A DNA stretch of 64,000 nt from Cannabis sativa (lineage: Eukaryota; Streptophyta; Magnoliopsida; Rosales; Cannabaceae): assembly GCF_029168945.1 (NCBI RefSeq), contig NC_083602.1, positions 32,723,323 through 32,787,322 of the forward strand, read 5' to 3'. Of this stretch, positions 33,474 to 44,243 are shown piece by piece (the stretch's first letter is position 1; every line of letters starts with the position of its first letter). The notes under the pieces were generated by a model. It saw only the letters and a program-made list of their open reading frames with translations. It searched no databases and was not told the origin of the DNA. The position numbers were made by a program, and so were the translations under genes.

Positions 33474-33954
33474 AAGTGAAGCTTGAAGAGACCAAAAATT
33501 AGCCCTTTATAGCTACAGCTTACTGGGTTAGTGGGGCATCAGGCTCTGTAAACAAGAGGAAGAGAGAGGTTGGAAACAACGGAATCTAAACCCAATAAAC
33601 GAGAGAGAGAGGGTATCTGAGTATATGAGGAGGAGAAGATGCTCAGGTTGGGAAATTTGTCAGCTAATTGGGAGCTTAGAGCGAGACACGTAATGCGATT
33701 AAGAAGGAGTGAGGTTTGGACTGCCCTTGAAAGTTAATAAATTATTGATTTTGGTACTTTCTTTAAAAAATAAAGATAAATTAAGTCAAACAAGGAAGAA
33801 AAATTAAGTGGTGACTCTGAGTGTGGTCGCTCTTTCTTTTTAGGAAGTGCGCCATTAAGGTTTGGGAGTGGATTATTTGATGCTACACTAGCAAATATGG
33901 ATAAAATGTTACACCACTATTACAAACTTTCATACAGTTATTTATAGGGCTGTA
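33474..33954 (-). promoter_or_regulatory. ZDS 5' UTR and promoter region
   Basis: About 480 bp upstream of the ZDS start, before the hAT-like element begins at 33955. It has purine-rich GAGAGAGAGA (about 33602) and an ACACGTAA site (about 33688). The promoter would be cut short by the repeat nest if it needs more than ~0.5 kb. Start of transcription not determinable by eye. Confidence 0.45.
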
Positions 33955-34329
33955 CATCGGTCGGTTTGGACGATTTATCCTATATATTTTCTAATTCAAT
34001 TTAAAGTTTGGATTGTTAAAATTTAAGTGCAACCGGCTCAATTTAAAAAAAAAAAAAAATCTATTAACCGACTAATGATTTGGGCAGTTTGATCGAGTTA
34101 ACCCGCCCAAACCGACCAATTTTTTTTTTGTTTCAGAGTCAAAGTCAATAAAAATTAAAAAGATAAATTAAAAATATTAGATTCTACCAAAGCACAACAC
34201 AATATATATGACTTTAAAATTAACAGTTAAATATATAACTTTATATTATTGTATATTTAATCAATTATGTTATACATTATAAAAATTAAAAAGTTAAAAA
34301 AAAAAATCTAAAGTCGAGTTGGTCGGGTT

Positions 34330-35459
34330 TGTAAAGTCTTTTTTTGGCAAGTTAGTTGACAAAATAATTTTTCCTTTTATGGTAAGATTGTTGTGCATTC
34401 ATATTCGATTTCTCGCCTTATAAATTCGGATTGTAGTTGCTCTTTTCCTTGTTTGGAAAGTTGCACTTTCAGCTGAACTTTCCTTTGTTGAAAACTTCTC
34501 AAAAGAGAAGGAATTCTCTTTTGGAAAGTTGTCTTTTTTAGGGAAACTTTGATTATTGCCTTTTCCTTATTAATTTCGGTTGTATCTTGATACAGTCAGA
34601 ATATATAATCTGTTTTTGGAAGGGAATCAAGCATTGATAGAGGATCGGACCCGATTATAGCAAGTTTCCCGTTTCTGGTGTGATCTGCTGCGTCAGCATC
34701 CGAATCTGATGTAGCAGATCGTGTTTCTTTAGGAAAGTTCTTGTACAGCTGTAGATTCGAACTTGTGGTTGCCTCTAAGGTTTCTTTGTTCTATAAATAG
34801 AGCCTAGAGAGCAACCATTCGAATCACCTCTTCCATTATTCATTTTTTGCATTTATCTTCTGAGAGAAGAGAGTGTTTCTTTGTTTTTTGAGAGCCTAGT
34901 TGTTCATCTAGGTTCTTGTTGTTTATTTCTGTTCTTACTCTGTCCTAGAGGTTGTGAAGAACTACTTGACTGAACAAGAGATTGGTCTTCGGGAGAAGAC
35001 TTGGTAAAGCCTTACTTCGGGAGGAAGTAAGCATTTGGTCTTCGGGAGAAGACTTGTTGAAGCCTTACTTCGGGAGGAAGTAAGCACTCACACTTCAAAG
35101 ACGAAGGGAGTTCGGGCTTGAAGGTGTTTCAAGAAGTCAGATTCATAAAGTGGATTACAAAGGATTGCGGCAATACTTTAGAGGGAGTCTAAACTTGTTT
35201 AAGTCAATTGTCTTTGTAATTTTTGATACTTTATTAATTGATTTCATTCTCTGGGTGTGGCCCCGTGGACTAGGAGTGTTCGTGAGAACACTGATACCAC
35301 GTATAAATCTCTTGTGTCAAGTTATTTATTTTTTTGCAAATATTTTATATTCTGCCTGTTCTGTTTTGTTGTAGCAGAATCACTTTGTGCTACTGCAAAC
35401 GCTTAGAGTTTTTATATTTTCTTATATACAACTGACATTTGCAAAAACACGGTTTTTCA
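34330..35459 (+). mobile_element. copia-2 5' LTR (1130 bp)
   Basis: TGTAAAGTCTTTTTTTGGC... to ...GGTTTTTCA. It is preceded by GGGTT (34325-34329), and the same GGGTT follows the 3' LTR at 45371-45375, so both ends of copia-2 are exact. A TATA box TCTATAAATAGAGCC lies near 34790. The transcript should start about 30 bp later, placing the hairpin array (34985-35084) in the RNA leader. Confidence 0.97.
34985..35084 (+). repeat. alternating hairpin array in copia-2 LTR
   Basis: Two copies of a 53-bp unit, each with two perfect hairpins. Hairpin X has stem GTCTTC/GAAGAC and loop GGGA (34985-35000 and 35038-35053). Hairpin Y has stem CTTACTTC/GAAGTAAG and loop GGGAG (35011-35031 and 35064-35084). 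The same array is in the 3' LTR at about 44900-44999, with one base changed beside the first stem. Confidence 0.9.
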
Positions 35460-35461
35460 AT

Positions 35462-35473
35462 TGGTATCAGAGC
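35462..35473 (+). promoter_or_regulatory. copia-2 primer binding site
   Basis: TGGTATCAGAGC two bases after the LTR, complementary to the 3' end of initiator tRNA-Met. This is the standard primer for plant Ty1/copia elements. Confidence 0.95.
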
Positions 35474-35519
35474 GGGACATTAAACTCTTATTGTGGTCCT
35501 ATAACGTTTTTGTGTTAAA

Positions 35520-36454
35520 ATGTCATTTTTTGCAGAAGGAAGTTCTATTTCTAGACCACCGTTGCTTAATGACTCTAACTATCCTTATTGGAAAGTTAGA
35601 ATGAGGGCCTTCATCAAATCTCAAGATGAGAAAGCTTGGAGAATGGTTCTATCAGGTTGGTCTCTTCCAGTTGAGACAGATTCTTCAGGTAATACTACTA
35701 TAAAATCTGAACTAGAATGGTCTATTGAAGATGATAAACTTTCTGCCTACAATAGCAAAGCCTTGCATGCTATCTTTAACGGTGTAGGTGAAGGTTACAT
35801 TAAACTTATATCATCTTGTGTTTCTGCTAAGGAAGCTTGGGAGATCCTTCAAACTCAGTTTGAGGGAACTTCTGATGTGAAGAGATCTAGATTTATCATG
35901 CTTCAAACTAAATTTGATGAGCTTACAATGTCTGATAATGAAACCTTAACTGAATTCTATGAAAAATTATCTGATATTGCTAATGAATATTTTGCTCATG
36001 GTGAAAAGCTTGATGACTCTGTTCTTATGAGAAAAATTGTTAGAGTACTTCCAGAAAGGTTCGATACTAAACTTTTGGCAATGGAGGAAGCTAAAGATTT
36101 TAGCACAATGAAGGTGGAGGAATTGATGGGTTCCTTACGTACTTTTGAATTAAATCAACAGATTAAACAAAAGGACAAACCCAATCCATTGCTGATAAAG
36201 GTAAAAGTATTGCTTTGAAAGTTGTTGACAATGAAAATTCTGATAGTGAATGTGATGATGAGATTGCTTTATTAACTAAGAATTTTCAGAAATATATGAA
36301 AAAGATGGGCAATAAAAAGAATATTTCGAAAGGTTCAAAAGGTAATACTTTTATTAAACCATCTGTCTCTAACAAAAAGGGAATTCAGTGCAGGGAATGT
36401 GAAGGTTTTGGGCATATTCAAGCTGAGTGTGCAAACACCTTGAAAAAGAATTAG
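35520..36454 (+). pseudogene. copia-2 gag (frameshifted)
   Basis: ATG 35520. Residues 1-200 carry the plant copia Gag signature, with LNDSNYPYWKVRMRAFIKSQ, WEILQTQFEGTSDVKRSRF and LTEFYEKLSDIANEYFAHGE. A frameshift near 36190-36205 ends the first frame at 36218. The frame continues from about 36215 with an acidic stretch, a lysine-rich stretch and a zinc knuckle CRECEGFGHIQAEC (about 36388-36430), then a TAG at 36452-36454. A further acidic segment follows in the same frame. Confidence 0.9.
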
Positions 36455-36535
36455 AAAAGTTTCAATGTCACTTGGAGTGATGATGAAACCGAAAGTGATG
36501 AAGATAATTCTGAAAATTTTGCCCTAACTTTTGTT

Positions 36536-38489
36536 ATGACTAATGTGTTGTGTGATTCACAGGTGAAACCTAGATTGGTATGTTTGAATAATACCACCGA
36601 TCAAGAGGAATCAGATTCAGATGAGTCTGAAATCTATGAAGAGTCTCTTGCTGAATCATACAAAGTCATGTATGAAAAATGGATTCAGGTTGCTTCTGAA
36701 AATAGAGAGTTGAATAAATTGAATAAAAAATTGTCTCATCAAATTGAAATGTGTGAATTGAAAATAAAAGAGTATGAGACAAGTGTTTGTGATAAAGATG
36801 AAAAAAACACTCTCTTAAAAAAGGAACTTGAAAATTTTAAGAAAAATGTTCAAATGCTTAACCCTGGATCTTCTATTTTTGAAAAAGCTCAGAATGCATG
36901 TCAAAGAGGTTTTGCAGGCATTGGATCAAAGGGGATGGAAAGTTCTGGAGTCACGAAGTTTGTAAAATCTAGTGTTCCAACGAACCACTCTGAGGCTACA
37001 AAGTCTGCTGCAACAGTTTCACAGCCTGTTGTAGCAAGAGTTGTTTCTGATGTTGCAAAATCTCCAGAATTTTCGAAAAGAGTAAGATCTCAGGTAAGAA
37101 GATTTGTTCCTACTTGTCATTTTTGTGGTAGAAAAGGATATATCAGACCTAAATATTTCACGTTGAAAAATCTGTTTAAAACAAATTATTTTGATAATTT
37201 GGAAAAATCTCAAAAGAAACATAAAGGTTTGAAACAAATATGGGTGAAAAAAAATTGTCTAGCTGGTTTTTCTGATAAAACTGCTGCATCTCAAATGTGG
37301 TATTTTGACAGTGGTTGTTCTAGACATATGACAGGTGACAAGGACTTTTTGACTAACATTCGGCCTATGCAATGTGGAGAAGTCACTTTTGGTAATGGCT
37401 TATCTGGAAAAGTTGTTGGTATGGGAACTCTAAATTTTGAAGGGTTACCTAGACTGAAAAATGTGATGTTAGTTGAAGGACTGAGGGCTAATTTACTTAG
37501 CATTAGTCAAATTTGTGACCAAGGGTTTACTGTTTCATTTGATAGTGATCATTGTTATGTTCTTAATGATGATAATGAATGTATCTTGCAAGGATTTCGA
37601 TCCAATGATAACTGTTACACTCTAACCCCTGTGTTTACTTGTCATTTAGCTATCAACAACACCACAGATTTGTGGCATGCCAAGCTTGGGCATATTAATT
37701 ATAAAAACCTGAAAAAAATTGTCAAATGCAGGTATTGTTCGAGGACTTCCCAAGCTTGGTAAGGAAAGTGTTGGTAAGTGTGAACCGTGTCAACTTGGGA
37801 AGCAATTAAAAATCACTCACAAGCCTGTGTCTGATATCAATACCTCAAAAGTATTGGAATTGCTTCACATGGATCTTATGGGTCCAATCCAAGTTGAAAG
37901 TTTGAATGGTAAACGATATATCTTTGTTTGTGTTGATGATTTCTCTCATTTTACTTGGGTAGATTTCTTAAGAGAAAAGTCTGACACTTTTGATGCCTTT
38001 AAAACTCTTTGTTTGAGATTAAGAGTTGAGAAAGGTTGTAATATTGGAAAAATTATTCGAATTTGAAGTGATCATGGTAAGGAGTTTGAAAATTCTGTGT
38101 ATGATGATTTTTGCAAGTCTACAGGTATAACTCATGAATTTTCTGCTCCCAAAACTCCTCAACAAAATGGAGTTGTTGAGAGGAAGAATCGAACATTGAA
38201 GGAAATGGCAAGGGTGATGTTAAATAGCAAGAAGTTGACAAAGCGCCTATGGGCTGAAGCAATTAACACAGCTTGCTATATAATAAACAGAGTGTTTATT
38301 CGTCCAGGTACCTCAAAAACATCTTATGAAATCTGGAAAGGTAAACGCCCCAATGTAAGTTATTTTCATGTTTTTGGATGTGTGTGTTATGTTTATAGAG
38401 ATCGTGAGCATATTGGTGAATTTGATGCTAAAAGTGATGTTGGTGTGTTTATTGGATATTCCTTAAACAGTAGAGCTTATCGTGTTTAT
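36536..38489 (+). pseudogene. copia-2 pol, first part: protease and integrase (broken)
   Basis: The frame from 36536 carries an acidic/coiled-coil segment, a CHFCG...K zinc-binding remnant (about 37117), the protease box WYFDSGCSRHMTG (37298-37336) and LWHAKLGHIN (37669). A frameshift near 37735 moves into integrase (37719-38066), with D in LLHMDLMGP. A TGA at 38064-38066 replaces an arginine codon expected in the conserved (I)RSDHG motif, so CGA to TGA is likely. The last integrase part (38097-38489) has NGVVERKNR and ends at the LTR-A insertion. Confidence 0.92.
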
Positions 38490-40401
38490 TGTTGGGAATT
38501 ATTTTACCAGGATCTTAGATCTACTCACAAGTATGTTTATTAACATCCTAAATATGAACTTTCTAAAAACGATAAAATAAACGCATATAAAGTTAAGAAA
38601 ACCTTACATTGATGCAGCGGAATAAATGTCTCCTTCCACTCAGATCTCTAACCCTTGATTCCTTTCTGTAGCAGAGTATAATCAAGATCTGAGCCCGAAT
38701 CTCCTTCTTCTTCAAGCTTTGATCCTTCACAGTCTTCCAATCTATGATTGAGTTGCGCTTCTTGTGTGTGGGCACTTACTCTTTCACTAGGGTCACGAAA
38801 AAGATGAAGGAAAAGAGGGAGAGAGGTTTCGGCCAAGGTAGAGAGTGAGGAAGGCTCAGTTTTCTGAAGAGAGAAATTTCTGTCAGAAAGGCTTATTGAA
38901 AACTTGTATTTTGACTGAGCCATCACTTTCTATTTATAGGCAACTTACTAGGTTTAAGTTTAGAATTATTTGGCATTAAAATAATGAAAATAATAATTTG
39001 AAAAAGCCGTATAAGTGGCCGGCCATAGGTGTTGTAATGGGCCCCACTTAATTTTGCAATTTTATCAAATTTTATCTCTATTTTCTCAAAAATGCCAATT
39101 TTCTAATTCTAACCTTTTAAATGCCAAAACTAATTATTTAATAATTAAAATACATTATTGAATAATATTGTCATTTAATTTAATTATTAATCAGACATAT
39201 AAAGTCTATTAATAAATAAATAAACCTAGAAAACTCTTTTCCTTACAATTTCACCCCTGCTTAGTGAAAATTCATAAAATCAGACATAGTCTAACTTTAG
39301 AATTATAATTGATCAATCACGAATCAATTAATGAGTCTTACAAGCAGAATGTTCTCAACTAGAATGGGGACCATGGATCTATATGCTGAGCTTCCAATAA
39401 GTGAACCAAATTTACCAAGTAAATTCTTACTTATTAATTCTTCGTTGAATCCACTCTTAGAACTTAGAATTGCACTCTCAGACTTATATAGAGCATATTG
39501 TATGTTTCACGATACCAATATACTATCTCATTTAACCATTGTTATAATCTTATTGTGATTTAAAGATCCTCTATATAGATGATTTACATCGAGATGGGAT
39601 TTCTTTACCGTTCTCACCCCTCAATGTATTTTGCCCCTTAAAACACTTAGCTACCTGTAAATGGTGTTTAGTGATCTAATAATTAGTCAGTTAAACAAGA
39701 GCTCATCCATTTACTTCTATTTGCTAAGCTCGAAGGGAATCATCACTTAACTTCTATACACCAGTAGAAGCTATAGATTCCATATTTATGTTCAGCACTC
39801 CCACTCAATCATACTATCATGTTCCCAAAATATACGTATCACCCTGACCCAAAAGTAGGCTTAACTAATAAATCAAAGAACATGAATAGCACTCCTGAGT
39901 TGAGCCCAAGCATATCAGGATTTAGATTCTTTTCAATCTTAAGATCAACTACTGATATTGACTTGGAAAGATATGTATAACGGTAAGTTTGTAATATCTT
40001 AACTTAGTTGCAATATCGGTCCAGTCCAATGTATACTCCATACATTCGAAACTAGTATACTATACTAATGTCCTGGAAAGAACATAACACTTACTCCAAG
40101 TGTAAGTACACATCATCGCTGATTATCACATTAGTGTAAATCCAATAACACTGATGAAACAGGGACCAAAACTTTTGATTCATATGATCACAATCACATT
40201 CCACTGTGTTGACGATACTGTAATTGTGAATAAACATATGATCTGGATTTAACTGATTTTGTGTGTATGAATGTAATAAACATATTAAACATATTAAACC
40301 ATTAGCATGTAAAATTCATGCAAACATCAATCACTTCAAATTTCTTATATTGATAACTAATCAGATTGTAAAGAGTTTTATTTAGGGCATAAAACCTAAC
40401 A
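38490..40401 (+). mobile_element. solo LTR-A copy 1 inserted in copia-2 pol
   Basis: 1912 bp, TGTTGGGAATTATTTTACC... to ...AAAACCTAACA. GTTTAT flanks it on both sides (38484-38489 and 40402-40407). The duplication is either 6 bp or a 5-bp TTTAT plus a coincident G. Removing the insert and one flank copy rejoins the copia-2 reading frame. No ORF, PBS or PPT is visible inside, which fits a solo LTR. GTGGCCGGCC near 39017 recurs in copy 2 (about 62722). Confidence 0.88.
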
Positions 40402-42307
40402 GTTTATAACATGAGAACTCAAACTGTTTTGGAATCAGCTAATGTGGTTGTTGATGATTTTAAAGATTTTTCAGAGTTTTCCACAGAAGCCAAGATAGAT
40501 AGTCTCATGGATGCTCCTCCGAAGCGGCAGCGGATACGATGCAGCACAACCCATTTCTGATGTTGCAAATGATGAATCTGCTGTTGCAACTGAGACAGGA
40601 GAAACAGAACCGTCTATCTTGACTCATCCAAACATCATCACTGACTCTATCCAGAAAGAACCAAGCACCAGAGTCAAATTGAATCATCCAAAAGATCTCA
40701 TTCTTGGAAATCTTGAAGAAAGCATGGTAACTCGCAGAAGGTATGTTAATCTGATCATCTTTCTTTGTTTTGTTTCTCAATATGAACCGAAAAATGTGAA
40801 GGAAGCCATGAACTTTGAGGAATGGCTCAACGCAATGCAAGAGGAACTCAACCAATTTGTTCGCAACAAGGTATGGATTTTGGTTCGAAGACCAAAAGGT
40901 ATAAATATAATTGGAACAAAGTGGATTTTTAAAAATAAAAGTGATGAGTTCGGTACAATTGTGAGAAACAAGGCCAGATTGGTGGCGCAAGGATACACAT
41001 AGGTTGAAGGAATTGATTTTGATGACACTTTTGCTCCTGTTGCAAGATTAGAATCAATTCGTTTACTTTTGTGTATTGCATGCATTTTGGATATTAAATT
41101 GTTTCAAATGGATGTAAAATCTGCCTTTCTCAATGGTATTTTAAGTGAGGAAGTTTATGTTGAGCAACCAAAAGGATTTGAAGATCCTCAATTTCCAGAC
41201 CATGTGTACAAACTTGAAAAAGCTTTGTATGGTCTGAAACAAGCCCCACGAGCTTGGTATGAAAGGTTGACTCAATTTTTACTTTCTCATGATTATCAAA
41301 GAGGTAGTGTTGATAAAACTCTTTTCATCAAGCATATAAAATCTGATTTTATCATTGCTCAAATTTATGTTGATGATATAATTTTTGGTTCTACATCTAA
41401 CCATGAAGTGCAGGTTTTTGTTGATTAAATGAAGAATGAATTTGAAATGAGCATGGTTGGTGAGCTTACTTTCTTTTTGGGTCTTCAAGTGAGACAAATG
41501 GAAGGAGGTATATTTATATCTCAAAGTAAGTATGCTAAGAACCTTGTCAAGAAATTTGGTCTTGAATCGGCAAAGCAGGTAAGTACTCCAATGAGCACCA
41601 CATTGAAATTGACAAAAGATGAGAATGGAGTAAAGGTAAACACTACACTTTATCGTAGCATGATTGGAAGTCTCTTGTATTTAACTGCTAGTCGTCCTGA
41701 TATTTGTTACAGTGTGGGAGTTTGTGCTAGATATCAAAGTAATCCTATGGAATCTCATGTATCAGCTGTAAAAAGGATTATTCGATATGTTAATAACACT
41801 CTTGATTATGGAATTTGGTACTCGAAAGATACTAATTCTAATCTTGCTTGTTTTAGTGATGCAGATTGGGCAGGCAATGCTGATGATCGAAAGAGCACAA
41901 GTGGAGGTTGTTTCTTTCTTGGGAATAATCTAGTATCGTGGCATAGCAAGAAACAAAATTCCATTTCCTTGTCCACTGCCGAAGCTGAGTACATAGCTGC
42001 TGGCAGTTGTTGTACTCAACTGTTATGGTTGAAACAAATGTTGATTGATTATGGATTTGAATTGGGTGTTTTGACTATCTTTTGTGATAACACTAGTGCC
42101 ATAAATATTTCCAAAAATCCTGTTCAACATTCTAGAACAAAGCACGTTGATATAAGGCATCACTTTATCAGGGAACTTGTTGAAAATAAATCCTTGCAAT
42201 TAGAATATGTTGATACTGAAAAACAATTAGCTGATATTTTCACAAAGGCCCTAGATTCAAGTCGCTTTGACTCCCTCAGAAAGTCTTTGGGAGTTTGCAT
42301 TGTTTAA
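40402..42307 (+). pseudogene. copia-2 pol, second part: RT and RNase H (stops)
   Basis: Continuation of pol after the LTR-A. A TAG (41000-41002, in place of an expected Gln) interrupts RT, and another stop is at 41426-41428. RT motifs are [20 protein letters not shown] and the catalytic YVDD (41366-41377). RNase H motifs are FSDADWAGNADDRKSTSG (about 41851), LSTAEAEYIAA and FCDNTSAI (about 42079). The final 292-aa frame (41429-42307) is intact. Short lesions only, so the element died recently. Confidence 0.93.
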
Positions 42308-43495
42308 ATCTCTCTTGTTCATATTTTTGTACAAGATTGTTATGTGATTCTTCTCTAGCTTTTAATCTTCTTTCATTGTATTTTGACAAATCATGTTTAT
42401 GCTTTTGGATTATAATTAGTTAGGATCTCATTCTTATCATACTTTGTGATGTTATGTTAAAAAGTTCATATTACTCTTTATTTGTGTCTAGGATTAACTA
42501 ATGTACTTATACAGAGTTGAGCAATTTTTGTTTCAGACTTGTCAGGCCCCTTGCTGGAATAGAGCTACCCATACTGAGGTGTGAAAGTCATCTTTTGAGT
42601 AAGCTGGAATATTGTAATTAGCAACTATGATGAGGATGCACTACCATAGAAAAGGGCTACCTTCAGTATGGTGTGATAGCATCCAGTTGCGGGATCAAAT
42701 TGAAAAAGGCGAAAATGAAAAATCTTGCCAAGGACAATGATCCTATTTTCACTGCACACACTTATGTCTGACAAGTGTGTTCAAATTTGTAAGTCTCCTC
42801 TACTAAATTAAATTGATAATCCTGGTTCACAATTTTTAGTAACATGCATATCTTTTTCCTCAACATCAATTAAGTATGATTTTTTCCTGAGATACTAATT
42901 AGTTATTTTCTTTAAAAGCATAACATGTATTTTTTTTTGTCAATTTTCAATGATATTTGATTAAATTGCTTGTTTAGAATCTCATATATTTATTGAACAC
43001 ATTGTATTTTATTTTCGGTTCTTTAAAATTAAAAAATAAAAAAAATATATAAAGAGAGGGAGGAGTTGGTGACTTGATTCATGGGCTAAAGGAACTTTGT
43101 GCTTAATTGGTAAGTATCAATATTTATTCTTTCTTGATTTATTTTGATATGTTTCTATTTAAAAATTGATCTCTTATATGGTAATGTGTTTTAATCTTGA
43201 AAGGTTGACTTAAATAGGATATTTTTGGAAATAATATTGGTATTTCTAGTTTCCCTTTATTTTTTTTTTTAAAAAAAAGGGAAAGGAGGAATTTTTTTTG
43301 CAAGATAGTGGGGCGGTTTCCTTTTGTGTTCTTGGGCTGGTAATTTCTCTTTTTAAGTTGGTTTCCTCTTTTGATCCTCTCTCACATGATTATATAAACC
43401 AACTTCCTTTGTCTTTTATTTTCATACCTAGCTACCCAATTCCTATTTCTCTGTGTTCTTGCTTCTTTGTTTCTCATTCTTACTTTCAGGAATTC
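42308..43495 (+). other. copia-2 region after pol, non-coding
   Basis: AT-rich, no ORF of note. Includes a run of Ts and As (about 43260-43280) and, at 43400-43495, a pyrimidine-rich leader-like segment before the ATG at 43496. Confidence 0.5.
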
Positions 43496-43729
43496 ATGGC
43501 TAAAACTAAGAACCTAGGGCATCCAAAAAATGGTGTAATTCGAACAAGCCTCCTCAATTGCTCCTTTTCTTTGCTCCAATCGTCTTGCTGCCATGGTGGA
43601 GGTTCAGCAAGAGATGTCCAAGCAGCTGTCCTCATTGATCAAGCTTTATGGAGCATAAGTTTTCTTTCTTTTTGTTTTTGTTGGACATATTTCTATATTT
43701 TCAATTCTTTTTGTCTTTGGCCCGTATAG
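43496..43729 (+). pseudogene. relic of a third ORF in copia-2
   Basis: After a leader-like tract, ATG 43496 gives MAKTKNLGHPKNG. About 90 bp later, in another frame, the strand reads VEVQQEMSKQLSSLIKLYG followed by a stop. This is shaped like the start and coiled-coil end of an extra ORF whose middle is deleted. It occupies the same position (after pol, before the PPT array) as the intact third ORF of copia-1. No direct homology can be claimed by eye. Confidence 0.4.
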
Positions 43730-43734
43730 ATAAA

Positions 43735-44243
43735 CAAAAAGGGGGAGTAATTGAGTTTTTAATTGTATACTCAACTATCTAGGGAGAGTTGAGGTTTGTG
43801 TTTGTGTTTGTGTTTCTCTTTGGTCAAAGTTAGCTTTTTATTTTGGTTTAATGTTGTGCTTCTCAGGGGAAGTTTTTATGTTTGTTTCGCTAACTTTGTT
43901 TTGTAGGTGTTTGTTAATTAATAATATTTTGATTATCTAAAGTGCCAAAGGGGGAGATTGTTAGGTCCTTTTTTGGCAATTTAGTTGTCAAAATATTTTT
44001 TAATTAATGTGCATTTTATTGAGCATTCAATTTATTTTTATCAACTCTGGACCTTTTTTCCAGGGGGAGTTGTGTTTGGTACTTGTGAACCTATTTGGAT
44101 TAAAAGTTAGCATGTTGTTTTGTTGTTTTACAATTTCGAGTGTGTTACTTAGAGGGAGTTGTTATTTGTTCTTGCTAACTTTAACTTGTAGGTACTTTGA
44201 GTTAAAAATTATTTTGTTCATCTAAAGTGCCAAAGGGGGAGAT
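43735..44243 (+). repeat. multiple PPTs and duplicated LTR-head before copia-2 3' LTR
   Basis: PPT-like tracts are AAAAAGGGGGAG (about 43737), CCAAAGGGGGAGATTG (43946-43961), CAGGGGGAG (about 44063), AGAGGGAG (about 44150) and the working CCAAAGGGGGAGATTG (44230-44245). After the 43946 tract the sequence GTTAGGTCCTTTTTTGGCAA resembles the LTR start. The block 43850-43965 is repeated, diverged, at about 44110-44245. Confidence 0.8.

Noticed and set aside
34985..35084. Hairpin array as a CRISPR-like array
   Set aside because: Only two 53-bp units, no unique spacers, located inside a plant LTR; these are RNA or DNA stems of a retrotransposon.
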